Below the pieces are notes generated by a model. The model had not been told where the DNA came from and ran no database searches. It saw only the letters and a program-made list of their open reading frames with translations. The position numbers were made by a program, and so were the translations under genes. Of a stretch of DNA of 64,000 nucleotides, positions 33,777 through 42,484 are shown one piece after another. Source of the stretch: DAOUJH01 sp965116555. Lineage in GTDB: Bacteria; Chloroflexota; Dehalococcoidia; Lucifugimonadales; QGNO01. The stretch is taken from NCBI GenBank assembly GCA_965116555.1, contig OZ220698.1:248001-312000 (forward strand). The letters run 5' to 3'. Each line of letters begins with the position of its first letter. The first letter of the stretch is position 1.

Positions 33777-34511
33777 ATGGCTGCATCAACCGCCACACAA
33801 CCTGCCACGAGGCTCGGAGGGCTGGCCCTGATCATTGGAGTTCTCCTTTTGTTCATGGCATCGCTGGTCTTTCCCGGCGGCGTACTGGTAGACCCGGTGG
33901 ACCAGACCGACTTCCCGGTAGCCCTCGAGGCGATGGCCGACAATGCCAGCCTTGCACATCTGGCGTCCATGTTGTCGATCATCGGGATGTTCCTCTACGC
34001 ATACTGCGCCCTCACCTGGCTTCGCCTGCCTAGACAGACGGGGCTGGGCGGTTCGCTTCTACGGCTAGGCGTGTTCGCGAGCCTGTTCGGGTGGGCCCTC
34101 TACGCCATTGCGATGGGCATGAGGCACTTCAGCATTCACCTGATGCAGCGCGGCATGCAGTCCGGCGCCGACCAGGCGTACTTCGCAGACCTTGCCCTCA
34201 GCGTCTATGCGCCCATGGCCGGGATCGTCATAGCGCTGGTGACCGTCTACCCCATCGCATCCATGCTCGTCGGCCTCGGCCTCGCCTCCCGTTTTGGGTC
34301 GATGAGTATATCCAGACTGGCTTCCTACGGCCTGGTCCTCATGGGAGTGCTGGCGGGTATCAACTTCCTGGTCCTTCAGCACGTCCCCGATATCGATCCC
34401 GCAGTGCTCCTCAGGAACGACAACGGCATGCTCGCCTTCGGTTCCCTCTGCTTTATCATCATCGGGCTAGGGATGTACCGGGGTCATAGCGAACTCACTT
34501 CGGAAGAATAG
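33777..34511 (+). CDS. Multi-pass membrane protein, DUF4386-like
   Basis: A 244-aa protein with about six hydrophobic helices and no obvious catalytic motif. The general layout (long first helix, Asp/Phe-containing loop, paired helices) recalls DUF4386-type proteins, but this is weak. GAGGAGGG lies 5 bases before ATG 33777, which decides the start over an upstream in-frame ATG. It stands alone between a CobW gene and a convergent lipoprotein gene. Confidence 0.55.
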   Translation: MAASTATQPATRLGGLALIIGVLLLFMASLVFPGGVLVDPVDQTDFPVALEAMADNASLAHLASMLSIIGMFLYAYCALTWLRLPRQTGLGGSLLRLGVFASLFGWALYAIAMGMRHFSIHLMQRGMQSGADQAYFADLALSVYAPMAGIVIALVTVYPIASMLVGLGLASRFGSMSISRLASYGLVLMGVLAGINFLVLQHVPDIDPAVLLRNDNGMLAFGSLCFIIIGLGMYRGHSELTSEE

Positions 34512-34658
34512 CAGCGCCTCGCTGCCTCCGACGTAGGGGCTGTACGCGGTGGGCGACTTGAACGGCTGTGCGCTGCTTACGAATCAGGGCAAGTATTAGG
34601 CACGACAGGCGGAAGACCTGCGAGTCGGCCCGTTGCTTACTACTTGGAAAACTACCTG

Positions 34659-36386
34659 CTATTCCCTGTCTTTTAGGAACTGCGATAGGCTGTTCATGAT
34701 GATCCTCGCCCGTCCTCCGGTTGCTTCGTAGAAGTTGTTTTCTTCGGACTCATCCGTGCCAGGGAAACTGAACCATGCTATGTCTTCACTCAGACTTTCC
34801 AGCAGGTTCGAATCCACAGTTGGGTACTCCTCATCTATCACCAGAATCACTGCCGACCGAAACTCGCGCTGAGAATCAGAGGCTCCAGGAACCCGTTCCC
34901 CGTACTCAGCGATTACATCGGAGATGGTGTATTGCTCTATACTGGTTGCTGAAAAGATACCAGCCTCCTCGTCAATCCATTTCCCATCCATGGCGACCCA
35001 AAAGTTAGGCACGTCCTCTGGAGGAACCAGGCCCGCAAAGTAGAGTTCAAGTGGACCATACGTGTAATGCCAGGGTACTTTTTGGGCACGGAACCGGCCT
35101 CCTCCAAGATCAACAATCTCTTCGAAGGGAGACGAAAAATAACCACCGAAGGCTCCGTATATGTTGCTGAACTTTGCAGAATGCCCTTGCTCTGCAAGAG
35201 GATGCGTACCGTAAGTAGCCCATCTATGCAAGACCTCATGCAATATTATCCCTCGAAACCACCAAGGGTGACTAAAGTAGGGTATTCCATGTAGCTTTCC
35301 AGCCGATCCAAATCCACGACTACGCGCAAACATTTCCAGCCCGATGCCTTCTACATCGTTTGCTACAGGAAGATAATGGCCCCCGCTCCCACGTGATTTG
35401 AATCCATCAATTGCCACGAGCACAAGGAAATCGAACTCGTCTTGGAAGTGCTCATAGAAACTGGACGTGTACTCCCAAAAACTAGGATCCTCTGACGCCG
35501 GGAGAACAACTAGATTGTCATTGTAAACGAGTATTTCGTCTTCAATAGATAAGTCACCACCGGTAATTGCGTAGCCGCGGTGGCGGACAGCTACACCCCG
35601 GGCTTGGAGAGCAGGAATATGTGTGTAGACAGACGCATAGCTGAGAGGATTATCCCACAGCTCCAAATGTTCCAAAGTTCTGATACTTAGTAGAGGCGAG
35701 ACGTCTAAGATTTCATTGTCCGTAAGGTTGAGCCACCGGACACGAGGTAGGTTCATCAGTGCTGATAAGTCGGAGATCCCATTGCTGTACAGGTAAAGGT
35801 AATTTAAATTGGGAAGATTCGACAGGACCGATAAATCAGGGTTGTTGCCTTCGACCCCATTCAACTCCAGATATTCAAGAGCAGTCAAATCGCCAAACTG
35901 AAGCGGTATTTGGCCGTTCAGGCCATTGTAATGTAATGATATGCGCACGACTCTACCTCCGTTACCGGTGGTTATGCCGTGCCACTCTCCAAGTGGCTTG
36001 TCGCTCAGCCAATTGGTATTGTTATGCCAGTTCGGGCCGTCGGTGGCGTTGTAAAGGGCGACCAGCGCGGCTCTATCCGAGGCAACTGTGCCGGATGGTG
36101 TAGGCACTGGCGTGGGTGTGGCTGTGGGCACTGCGGTGGGCGTGGGCGCGGCTGTGGCTGTCGGTGTGGGCGTGGCCGTTGGCATTGGCGTGGGCACTGC
36201 GGTGGGTGTCGGTGTAGGCGTGGGTATCGGCGTCTGGGTAGGGACAGGTGAATGCGTAGCAGTGGGCGTTGCGGTCTGAGTGGGCGTAGGTGTGGGCTCT
36301 GTATCGTCGCTGCATGCCGCCAGTGTCAAGACCGACACCAGCGTGAGGACAGCGATCAGCAGGAGGGAGAGTCTTTGGCTAGTCAT
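34659..36386 (-). CDS. Lipoprotein with Thr-Pro linker, leucine-rich repeats and HExxH domain
   Basis: A 575-aa lipoprotein (lipobox LAAC, Cys25). Residues 30-98 are almost only Thr, Pro and Ala. Residues about 103-265 form leucine-rich repeats, starting with an LRR cap (LVALYNATDGPNWHNNTNW) then LEYLELNG and LNYLYLYSNGISDLS units. Residues 290-575 form a domain with HEVLH at 383-387, a possible zinc-peptidase site; the family is not clear and a third ligand cannot be assigned. A surface protein that binds a ligand and may cleave it is inferred. GAGGTGA lies upstream of the ATG. Confidence 0.72.
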   Translation of the reverse strand: MTSQRLSLLLIAVLTLVSVLTLAACSDDTEPTPTPTQTATPTATHSPVPTQTPIPTPTPTPTAVPTPMPTATPTPTATAAPTPTAVPTATPTPVPTPSGTVASDRAALVALYNATDGPNWHNNTNWLSDKPLGEWHGITTGNGGRVVRISLHYNGLNGQIPLQFGDLTALEYLELNGVEGNNPDLSVLSNLPNLNYLYLYSNGISDLSALMNLPRVRWLNLTDNEILDVSPLLSIRTLEHLELWDNPLSYASVYTHIPALQARGVAVRHRGYAITGGDLSIEDEILVYNDNLVVLPASEDPSFWEYTSSFYEHFQDEFDFLVLVAIDGFKSRGSGGHYLPVANDVEGIGLEMFARSRGFGSAGKLHGIPYFSHPWWFRGIILHEVLHRWATYGTHPLAEQGHSAKFSNIYGAFGGYFSSPFEEIVDLGGGRFRAQKVPWHYTYGPLELYFAGLVPPEDVPNFWVAMDGKWIDEEAGIFSATSIEQYTISDVIAEYGERVPGASDSQREFRSAVILVIDEEYPTVDSNLLESLSEDIAWFSFPGTDESEENNFYEATGGRARIIMNSLSQFLKDRE

Positions 36387-36631
36387 AGAAGCGTCACCTC
36401 GCTCTGTCGAGTGATTACTGGCCGGCTACGGCCGGAAGAGGAAAATTGGGGGCATCTGCCAATATCATTGTACAGTAGTCGTGTCAACTGAGCGTTAAGA
36501 TTTGGCCAATGTGGGACCATTTTGTGTGAAGTTGGTGTAATGTCGGCGCTCTCACCCCAGTAAAGGTTCTAGGTTTTGTCAAGTTGGTAGTATTGGCGGC
36601 ACCCGACTCGGATCCCTCCCGATTCGTTCCA

Positions 36632-36660
36632 TTGACACACCACTTCATTGGTGACATACT
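36632..36660 (+). promoter_or_regulatory. Promoter of the tetR-men operon
   Basis: TTGACA (36632-36637), a 17-bp spacer, then CATACT (36655-36660). The predicted start is near 36667, just before the operator-like palindrome. The 309-bp gap here also holds the start region of the divergent lipoprotein gene. Confidence 0.65.
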
Positions 36661-36674
36661 GTCGTCATCACTAG

Positions 36675-36688
36675 ACCAACCGGTCGGT
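36675..36688. promoter_or_regulatory. Operator-like palindrome before tetR
   Basis: ACCAACCGGTCGGT is a 14-bp near-perfect palindrome (one mismatched pair) of the kind TetR-family proteins bind. It lies between the promoter and the tetR ATG at 36696, which suits autorepression. Confidence 0.6.
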
Positions 36689-36695
36689 ACATGGA

Positions 36696-37328
36696 ATGGC
36701 CAGAACGCCCACCATAGATTCCGCAAACGCCCAGGAGCGCATCCTGGAAGCCGCTCTGGACGTGCTAGCCCAGCACGGATACACGGGGGCGGGCGTGCAA
36801 GAGATAGTGGAGATGTCCGGCACTTCCAAGGGCAGCTTCTACTTTCACTTCCCCAGCAAAGAGCAGATGGTCATGGCACTTGTCGACCGCATGAGCCAGA
36901 AGCTCATCGACAAGACCTTGAACGGCATACGTCACGAGCCTACGCCGCTACACAGGGTGGCCGCCGGCATAGAATCGCTGCTATCGACCTTTGCCAGGCA
37001 GCGGAAGATAGCACAGGTGCTCCTTCTCAACGTGCTGGGGCACGGCAAGGCCAGCGACAAGAAGTTCCTTCCCATGCGGGAGCGGTTCTCCGCCTTCATC
37101 AAGAAGGAGCTGGACGATGCGGTTGCCCAAGGCCAGATAGAGCCGCAGGACACCGAGTTGATTGCGCATATCTGGTTCGGCGCATTGTACGAAGTAATCA
37201 TACGCTGGCTTCTCACCGGCCAGCCCGCCCCATTGACAAAGGCAACTCCCGTATTGCGTGCCGCGTTGCTGAGGAGCATAGGCGCCGAGCCCGCTTTGAA
37301 GGCGACGGGTGGAGGAGGCCAGCCATGA
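36696..37328 (+). CDS. TetR/AcrR family transcriptional regulator
   Basis: A 210-aa regulator with an N-terminal TetR helix-turn-helix (about 14-60: ERILEAALDVLAQHGYTGAGV, split here into ILEAALDVLAQHGY, then GTSKGSFYFHFPSKEQM) and a variable C-terminal ligand domain. Its stop overlaps the menF start (ATGA), so it is translated with the menaquinone genes and probably controls them. The ligand is unknown; many TetR proteins of this type sense acyl-CoAs or small lipophiles. Confidence 0.9.
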   Translation: MARTPTIDSANAQERILEAALDVLAQHGYTGAGVQEIVEMSGTSKGSFYFHFPSKEQMVMALVDRMSQKLIDKTLNGIRHEPTPLHRVAAGIESLLSTFARQRKIAQVLLLNVLGHGKASDKKFLPMRERFSAFIKKELDDAVAQGQIEPQDTELIAHIWFGALYEVIIRWLLTGQPAPLTKATPVLRAALLRSIGAEPALKATGGGGQP

Positions 37329-38722
37329 GACCTCCCGCCGCAGAAGTGGAACCGGTGCAACTCGCGTCATGGTTTGACGAAGGGCACAGGCGCGCCGCAT
37401 CGCTGGGACGTCCCGTACTGGTCAGCGTCGCCTGGCCCCTGCAAACGCCTCCCGACCCGCTGGCCTTCTTTTCCGACGCAAAGAGATGGGGCGTACGCAG
37501 CTTTTGGGCCAGACCCAATGACGGCTTCTGGATGGTGGGAAGCGGCGCAACAGCCGTCGTACAGACCAACGGCGAACGTTCCATCGAGACCATGCGGCAA
37601 TCCCTTGCCTCTCTGCTGGATTCGGCAATCATCCAATGCGCCGGGAGGCGGGGCACCGGCCCCGTGTTTACCGGCGGCGTCCGCTTTGACTCCCTGGCTG
37701 ACAGGAGCTCTTTGTGGACGGGTTTCCCAGATGCAAGCCTAGTGTTACCCAGGCTTCTCCTCACCATATCCAATGAAGAGGCTTGGCTGACGGCCAATCT
37801 GCTGGTCTCCCCCGAGACCGACCCACGGCAGGAGACCGACCGGACAACCACAATGATAGACGCTTTGACGTCGGCTGTGTTCCAAGCTGAGCCGCAGCCC
37901 AGAACCCTGCTCGACTCCGCCGATGGCTATAGCCGGTGGAAAGAGCAGCTAGAGCAAGCCCTTGGCTTGATTGAAGAAGGGGAGTTGAGCAAGGTTGTGC
38001 TGGCTCGCCGTCGCACCCTGCTGGGCGACGGCGATTTCTCTCCACTTGCGGCCCTGGACAGGCTCATCGATTCGTATCCTCAATGCACCGTGTTCGCGGT
38101 GGACAACGGGACCTCAACGTTCCTGGGCGCAACCCCGGAGGACATGGTGTGTCTGCAGAAAGGCGCGCTGGCTCTCTCGTGCCTCGCCGGAACCGCTCCG
38201 CGAGGCGATACGCCGGAAGAGGACGAACGGCTGGGCCGGGAACTGCTGGCCAGCGGCAAAGAGCGACGCGAGCACCAGGCCGTGGTCAGCATGCTGGCTG
38301 AAGCGCTAAGCAAAGCCTGCAACGAACTCCATTGGAACCAGCAGCCTGACATTGCGTACCTAAGGAACGTGCAGCATTTGAGGACTTCCTTCAATGGACA
38401 TCTCGGCTCCAACCGCAGCATCCTGGACGTAGTTCAGCTCCTGCACCCTACGCCCGCCCTCGGGGGCACGCCCACCGGGGCCGCCCTGGAGCTAATCCGG
38501 CGTTTGGAGGGAGACCGCGGCTGGTACGCCGCTCCCCTGGGCTGGTTGGACCACGAAGGCGATGGCGAGTTCAGCGTGGCCATTCGTTCTGCTCTCTTGC
38601 AGGGGGACCAGGCCACGCTCTTTGCGGGCAGTGGCATAGTGGAAGGATCCGACGTTCAGCGAGAGTTCGAAGAGACCGAGCTGAAGTTCCAGCCGCTGCT
38701 AAAGGCTCTAGGTGAGGGCTGA
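37325..38722 (+). CDS. menF: Isochorismate synthase
   Basis: Converts chorismate to isochorismate, the first step of menaquinone synthesis. The 465-aa protein has a variable N-terminal half and the conserved chorismate-binding domain (about 205-460): GELSKVVLARRR, FLGATPEDMV, LAGTAPRG, the HPTPALGGTPTGAA active-site segment, GWYAAPLGW and FAGSGIVEGSD. Synthases of anthranilate and salicylate share this domain; menD following by overlap identifies it as MenF. It overlaps tetR by 4 bp and menD by 11 bp. Confidence 0.93.
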   Translation: MRPPAAEVEPVQLASWFDEGHRRAASLGRPVLVSVAWPLQTPPDPLAFFSDAKRWGVRSFWARPNDGFWMVGSGATAVVQTNGERSIETMRQSLASLLDSAIIQCAGRRGTGPVFTGGVRFDSLADRSSLWTGFPDASLVLPRLLLTISNEEAWLTANLLVSPETDPRQETDRTTTMIDALTSAVFQAEPQPRTLLDSADGYSRWKEQLEQALGLIEEGELSKVVLARRRTLLGDGDFSPLAALDRLIDSYPQCTVFAVDNGTSTFLGATPEDMVCLQKGALALSCLAGTAPRGDTPEEDERLGRELLASGKERREHQAVVSMLAEALSKACNELHWNQQPDIAYLRNVQHLRTSFNGHLGSNRSILDVVQLLHPTPALGGTPTGAALELIRRLEGDRGWYAAPLGWLDHEGDGEFSVAIRSALLQGDQATLFAGSGIVEGSDVQREFEETELKFQPLLKALGEG

Positions 38723-40511
38723 GGTGGATTTCGAGAACAGGAACTACGCCCTCGCCGGCGCATTTGTCGACGAGCTGGCCCGCTGTGGATTGGAGCACGT
38801 CTGCATCTGCCCGGGCTCTCGTTCCTCACCCCTGGCTATCGCGTTCGCACGTCATCCCGGTATCAGGACGTGGGTCCACCTGGACGAACGTTCGGCGTCC
38901 TTCTTTGCCCTGGGTATGGCGCGCGCCACGGGTAAGCCGGTGGCAGTGGTCTGCTCGTCGGGCACGGCCAGCGCCAACTTCCTTCCCGCGGTAGTCGAGG
39001 CACGCTACGGCTCCGTGCCGCTGCTTGCTCTCACCGCGGATAGACCTCCTGAGATGGTGGACTGGGGAGCGCTGCAGACCATCGACCAGACCCGCATATA
39101 CGGAAGCCATGCCAAGTGGTCGGTGAACATGCCTCCACCGGAAGCCACCACGGAGATGATGTCCTACTCCAGATCCGCAGCCTGCCGCGTCTACTTCAGC
39201 GCGGGGTCGGCGCCAGCGGGGCCCGTGCATGTCGATTTTCCGTTCCGCGAGCCTCTGGAGCCGGTGGACGCCCCTTCCGATTTCCCGGATTCGGTTCCGG
39301 AGCAGGAGAGGGCAGCCTGGAGTGGCCGTGAAGACGGTAAGCCGTTCGTCTTAAGCCCGGAATACGAGAGAAAGCCACGGTCGGAAGATATACAACAACT
39401 GGCCGCCAGTCTGGCCGGGACAGAGCGCGGCATCATAGTCTGCGGCCCGCAGAACGGATCCATGCCGACGGAGGCGATCACTGAGCTGGCCTGGAAGCTG
39501 GGCTATCCGCTGCTGACGGACGCCCTGTCCGGCCTACGCTGCGGCCCTCACGACAGATCGCTGGTCATTGACAGCTACGATGCCTTCATTCGCGACGGCG
39601 AACTGGCGGAGTCCCTGGCCCCGGAGCTGGTGATCCGCCTGGGTGCTTTGCCGGTGTCCAAACCGCTTACGCAATACCTGGAAAAGCACAAGCAGGCGCG
39701 GCATATACTGGTAGACGAGAACAACGACTGGCGCGACCCCTTCCGCTTGACGTCCCAGCTGTTCCAGGTCTCGCCGGCGCTTTTCTGCGAATCCCTTTCG
39801 CCGGCGTTGCACGTGGGGCGTTCGGACGGAGAGTGGAGCAGGCGCTGGCGGCGGATTGCCGGCTCCTCACGCGATGCCCTGGATGACGCCCTGGAGGAAT
39901 GCGGCGAAATGTTTGAGGGCAAGGTGTTCAGCCGTCTGGCCGCATTGCTTCCCGACGACACCGTTCTCTTTGCAGGCAACAGCATGCCAATACGCGACAT
40001 GGACACCTTCTTCCCATCCACTCGCCGCTCAATCCAGTTCATGGCCAATCGCGGCGCCAGCGGCATAGACGGCGTAGTCTCGTCCGCCTTGGGAGTGGCC
40101 GCCGTTTCTCAAAAAAAGGTTGTGCTTGTCCTGGGCGACATCTCCCTCTACCACGACATGAACGGACTGCTGGCGGCCAAGGCACACGGCTTGAACGCCA
40201 CCATCATTGTGCTGAACAACAACGGCGGCGGAATATTCTCCTTCCTGCCCCAGGCCGACTATCGGGATGTCTTCGAAACTTACTTTGGCACGCCTCACGG
40301 GCTGACCTTCGGCGCTGCCGCTGAAATGTACGGGCTTGACTATTCGCTGGCGGATGACTGGGATACGTTCGACCGGAGCGTGCTGGAAAGTCTGTCAGGC
40401 GAGGGTGTCGCCCTCATAGAGGCGCCCGGCGACCGTGAACGCAACGTGATGTTGCATCGGCGGATGTGGGAGGCGGTGTCCGAGAAAATCAAAGCAGGGA
40501 GTGGAAGATAG
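38712..40511 (+). CDS. menD: SEPHCHC synthase MenD
   Basis: ThDP-dependent enzyme joining 2-oxoglutarate (after decarboxylation) to isochorismate. The 599-aa protein has the N-terminal pyrimidine domain with CPGSRSSPLAIAF and the ThDP Glu in WVHLDERSASF, a middle domain, and the C-terminal diphosphate domain with GDISLYHDMNGLL and NNNGGGIFSFL, the Mg-binding motif. GTG start inside the menF 3' end. Confidence 0.96.
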   Translation: MRAEVDFENRNYALAGAFVDELARCGLEHVCICPGSRSSPLAIAFARHPGIRTWVHLDERSASFFALGMARATGKPVAVVCSSGTASANFLPAVVEARYGSVPLLALTADRPPEMVDWGALQTIDQTRIYGSHAKWSVNMPPPEATTEMMSYSRSAACRVYFSAGSAPAGPVHVDFPFREPLEPVDAPSDFPDSVPEQERAAWSGREDGKPFVLSPEYERKPRSEDIQQLAASLAGTERGIIVCGPQNGSMPTEAITELAWKLGYPLLTDALSGLRCGPHDRSLVIDSYDAFIRDGELAESLAPELVIRLGALPVSKPLTQYLEKHKQARHILVDENNDWRDPFRLTSQLFQVSPALFCESLSPALHVGRSDGEWSRRWRRIAGSSRDALDDALEECGEMFEGKVFSRLAALLPDDTVLFAGNSMPIRDMDTFFPSTRRSIQFMANRGASGIDGVVSSALGVAAVSQKKVVLVLGDISLYHDMNGLLAAKAHGLNATIIVLNNNGGGIFSFLPQADYRDVFETYFGTPHGLTFGAAAEMYGLDYSLADDWDTFDRSVLESLSGEGVALIEAPGDRERNVMLHRRMWEAVSEKIKAGSGR

Positions 40512-40512
40512 C

Positions 40513-41355
40513 TTGGCTCGAATGGCCCTTAGCACTCTGGGAGGAGCAGAACTGAACGTGGAGATAGCCGGTCAGGGTCCTGCCCTGGTGGCTCTTCACG
40601 GCTTCACCGGCAGCGTACAAACCTGGCAGTCGTTTTCTGAGGCCGCCAAGACCGGCTTCACGGTGGTTGTCATAGACCTGCCGGGCCACGGCGTGTCGGA
40701 TTCTCCCCAAGACTCCCGCCTGTACACCATGGAGCGCCACGTCCAGGCCTTGTCCGAGATTCTGGACCGGCTAGAACTTGAACGGGTTGCCTGGCTGGGC
40801 TACTCACTGGGGGGACGCATCGCGCTCAGCGCGGCGGTAGCTCTGCCGGAACGCACCACGGCGCTTGTATTGGAAAGCGCATCTCCGGGCATCGCCTCTG
40901 AGGAAGAGCGGCAGCAGCGCATCCGGGAGGACGAGACGCTTGCCGACTGGATCGTGGAGGTCGGCGTACAGCGGTTCGTGGAGTACTGGGAATCACTCCC
41001 GCTCTGGCACAGCCAGAAACGTCTGCCCGCAGTAATCCGCGACAATTTGAGGTCCCAGCGTCTGGGCAACAACCCTTGCGGACTGGCCAACAGCCTGAGG
41101 GGTGCGGGCACCGGCGCTCAACCGCCCCTCTATGACCGGCTTGGAGAGATCACTGCGCCGGCGCTGCTAGTGGCTGGTGAAGAGGACGAAAAGTTCAGCG
41201 GCATAGCCCGCGAAATGCACCGGTCGATACCGACGAGCCGTTTGGAAACGGTCCCTGGGGCGGGGCACGCCGTCCACCTGGAACAGCCCGGAATCTTCAG
41301 TCGCGCGGTGACCGGATTCCTGGAAGAAGCCCTCACCCCGGCGGCTTCCAGGTGA
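40513..41355 (+). CDS. menH: SHCHC synthase MenH (alpha/beta hydrolase)
   Basis: Removes pyruvate from SEPHCHC to give SHCHC. The 280-aa hydrolase has ALHGFTGSVQTW (oxyanion region), DLPGHGVS, the nucleophile Ser in GYSLGGRIAL, and the catalytic His in GAGHAVHLEQPG. These and its place after menD support MenH over a generic hydrolase. The start is uncertain: TTG 40513 has GGAAG 5 bases upstream; GTG 40501 and ATG 40522 are alternatives. The 3' end overlaps the convergent menC by 23 bp. Confidence 0.88.
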   Translation: MARMALSTLGGAELNVEIAGQGPALVALHGFTGSVQTWQSFSEAAKTGFTVVVIDLPGHGVSDSPQDSRLYTMERHVQALSEILDRLELERVAWLGYSLGGRIALSAAVALPERTTALVLESASPGIASEEERQQRIREDETLADWIVEVGVQRFVEYWESLPLWHSQKRLPAVIRDNLRSQRLGNNPCGLANSLRGAGTGAQPPLYDRLGEITAPALLVAGEEDEKFSGIAREMHRSIPTSRLETVPGAGHAVHLEQPGIFSRAVTGFLEEALTPAASR

Positions 41356-42457
41356 TGGAACCCGCTATGTCTATGCCGTACCTCTCCAGAAGACTGCCGT
41401 CCACCGATACTCCCAGGCCCAGGCCTGCCGGGGTCATCACGCTGCCCCTCCAGGGCAAAGACGCCGCCGAAAGCAGGTCGCTTTCCAGCAGCGACGCAGT
41501 GGCCAGCCCGTGGGCAAAGGGGTGCGCCGTCAGCGTCGCCGCCAAGTGGACGCTTGCCGCAAGGCCAACCCCGCTTTCCAGGGAAGAGGTCACCACCAGC
41601 CCCTTGCCTCGTTCCTCAGCCAGCCGCATCAGTTCCAGAGATTCATTCAGTCCGCCCAGCCGCCCCGCCTTGATCACCAGCACGTCGGCGCTATCCACCG
41701 CTGCCAGGCGTTGCATCTTGTCAGCGACGCCCAGCGCCTCGTCTACCGCCACCGGCATTGCAACGGAGCGTCGCAATTCGGCCAGGGCGGCCGTGTCGTT
41801 ACCCTTGAGCGGGTCTTCCACGTATTCGATGTCGTACTGCTCCAGGCTGCGGAGCCCGGCGACGGCTTCTGGCAGGCCCCACTTCCGGTTGGCGTCTATG
41901 CGCACTTTGATCTCCGTGCCAACGGCCTGGCGCACCGCCGAGACAAGGGCTTCGTCCTGCTTGGCGGATTCGTGTCCCACTTTCAGCTTGATGCTTCCGA
42001 ACCCGGCATCTACCGCATCCCTTGCCTCCGTGGCGGCTTCTCGTGGCGTTTCCGCTGCTATGAGAGCGTTGACCGGCAGGGACTTGGCGGACCCGTTCAG
42101 CAGTTCGCTGGCATTGCGCACGAGCGCCTTGCCCCACAGATCAAGCAGAGCCGTCTCTATCCCGAACCGCAGAACGGGTGGCGCGTTCCACTCTGGCGGG
42201 GAAGGAATGCCTGTGGCTGACAGCGGCTCGGTTGCCAGGAGATGCGGCGCTATTTCTTCAAGGAATGTCCCCACGGCCTCCACCTCTTCCCGGCTGCCTG
42301 CCCCGACCGGTGATGCCTCTCCTATGCCTACCGACCCATTATCGCCGTGGAGAAACAGGAGGAGTCCATATCGCGTGTTGAATACGCCCTGCGAGGTGAC
42401 GTACGGCCTGCGGAAGGGGATGGAGAAACCTTGCCAGGAAACGCGCTCTATTTTCAT
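41333..42457 (-). CDS. menC: o-Succinylbenzoate synthase MenC, on the opposite strand
   Basis: Dehydrates SHCHC to o-succinylbenzoate. The 374-aa enolase-superfamily protein has the catalytic Lys pair and metal ligands: SIKLKVG, RIDANRKWG, EYVEDPLKG, VAVDEALGVAD and VLVIKAGRLGG. Muconate or dipeptide epimerase families share these, but its position in the men locus decides. It is transcribed against the rest: its end overlaps menH by 23 bp and its start is only 27 bp from the divergent CoA-transferase start, so its promoter must lie in that gene. Confidence 0.92.
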   Translation of the reverse strand: MKIERVSWQGFSIPFRRPYVTSQGVFNTRYGLLLFLHGDNGSVGIGEASPVGAGSREEVEAVGTFLEEIAPHLLATEPLSATGIPSPPEWNAPPVLRFGIETALLDLWGKALVRNASELLNGSAKSLPVNALIAAETPREAATEARDAVDAGFGSIKLKVGHESAKQDEALVSAVRQAVGTEIKVRIDANRKWGLPEAVAGLRSLEQYDIEYVEDPLKGNDTAALAELRRSVAMPVAVDEALGVADKMQRLAAVDSADVLVIKAGRLGGLNESLELMRLAEERGKGLVVTSSLESGVGLAASVHLAATLTAHPFAHGLATASLLESDLLSAASLPWRGSVMTPAGLGLGVSVDGSLLERYGIDIAGSITWKPPG

Positions 42458-42484
42458 GTCGTTAAACCGGATAGGAGGAGTGGA

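Noticed and set aside
36584..37324. Upstream extension of the menF frame
   Set aside because: It overlaps the tetR gene in another frame; codons there do not look like a protein, and ATG 37325 gives the normal MenF start in an ATGA overlap.
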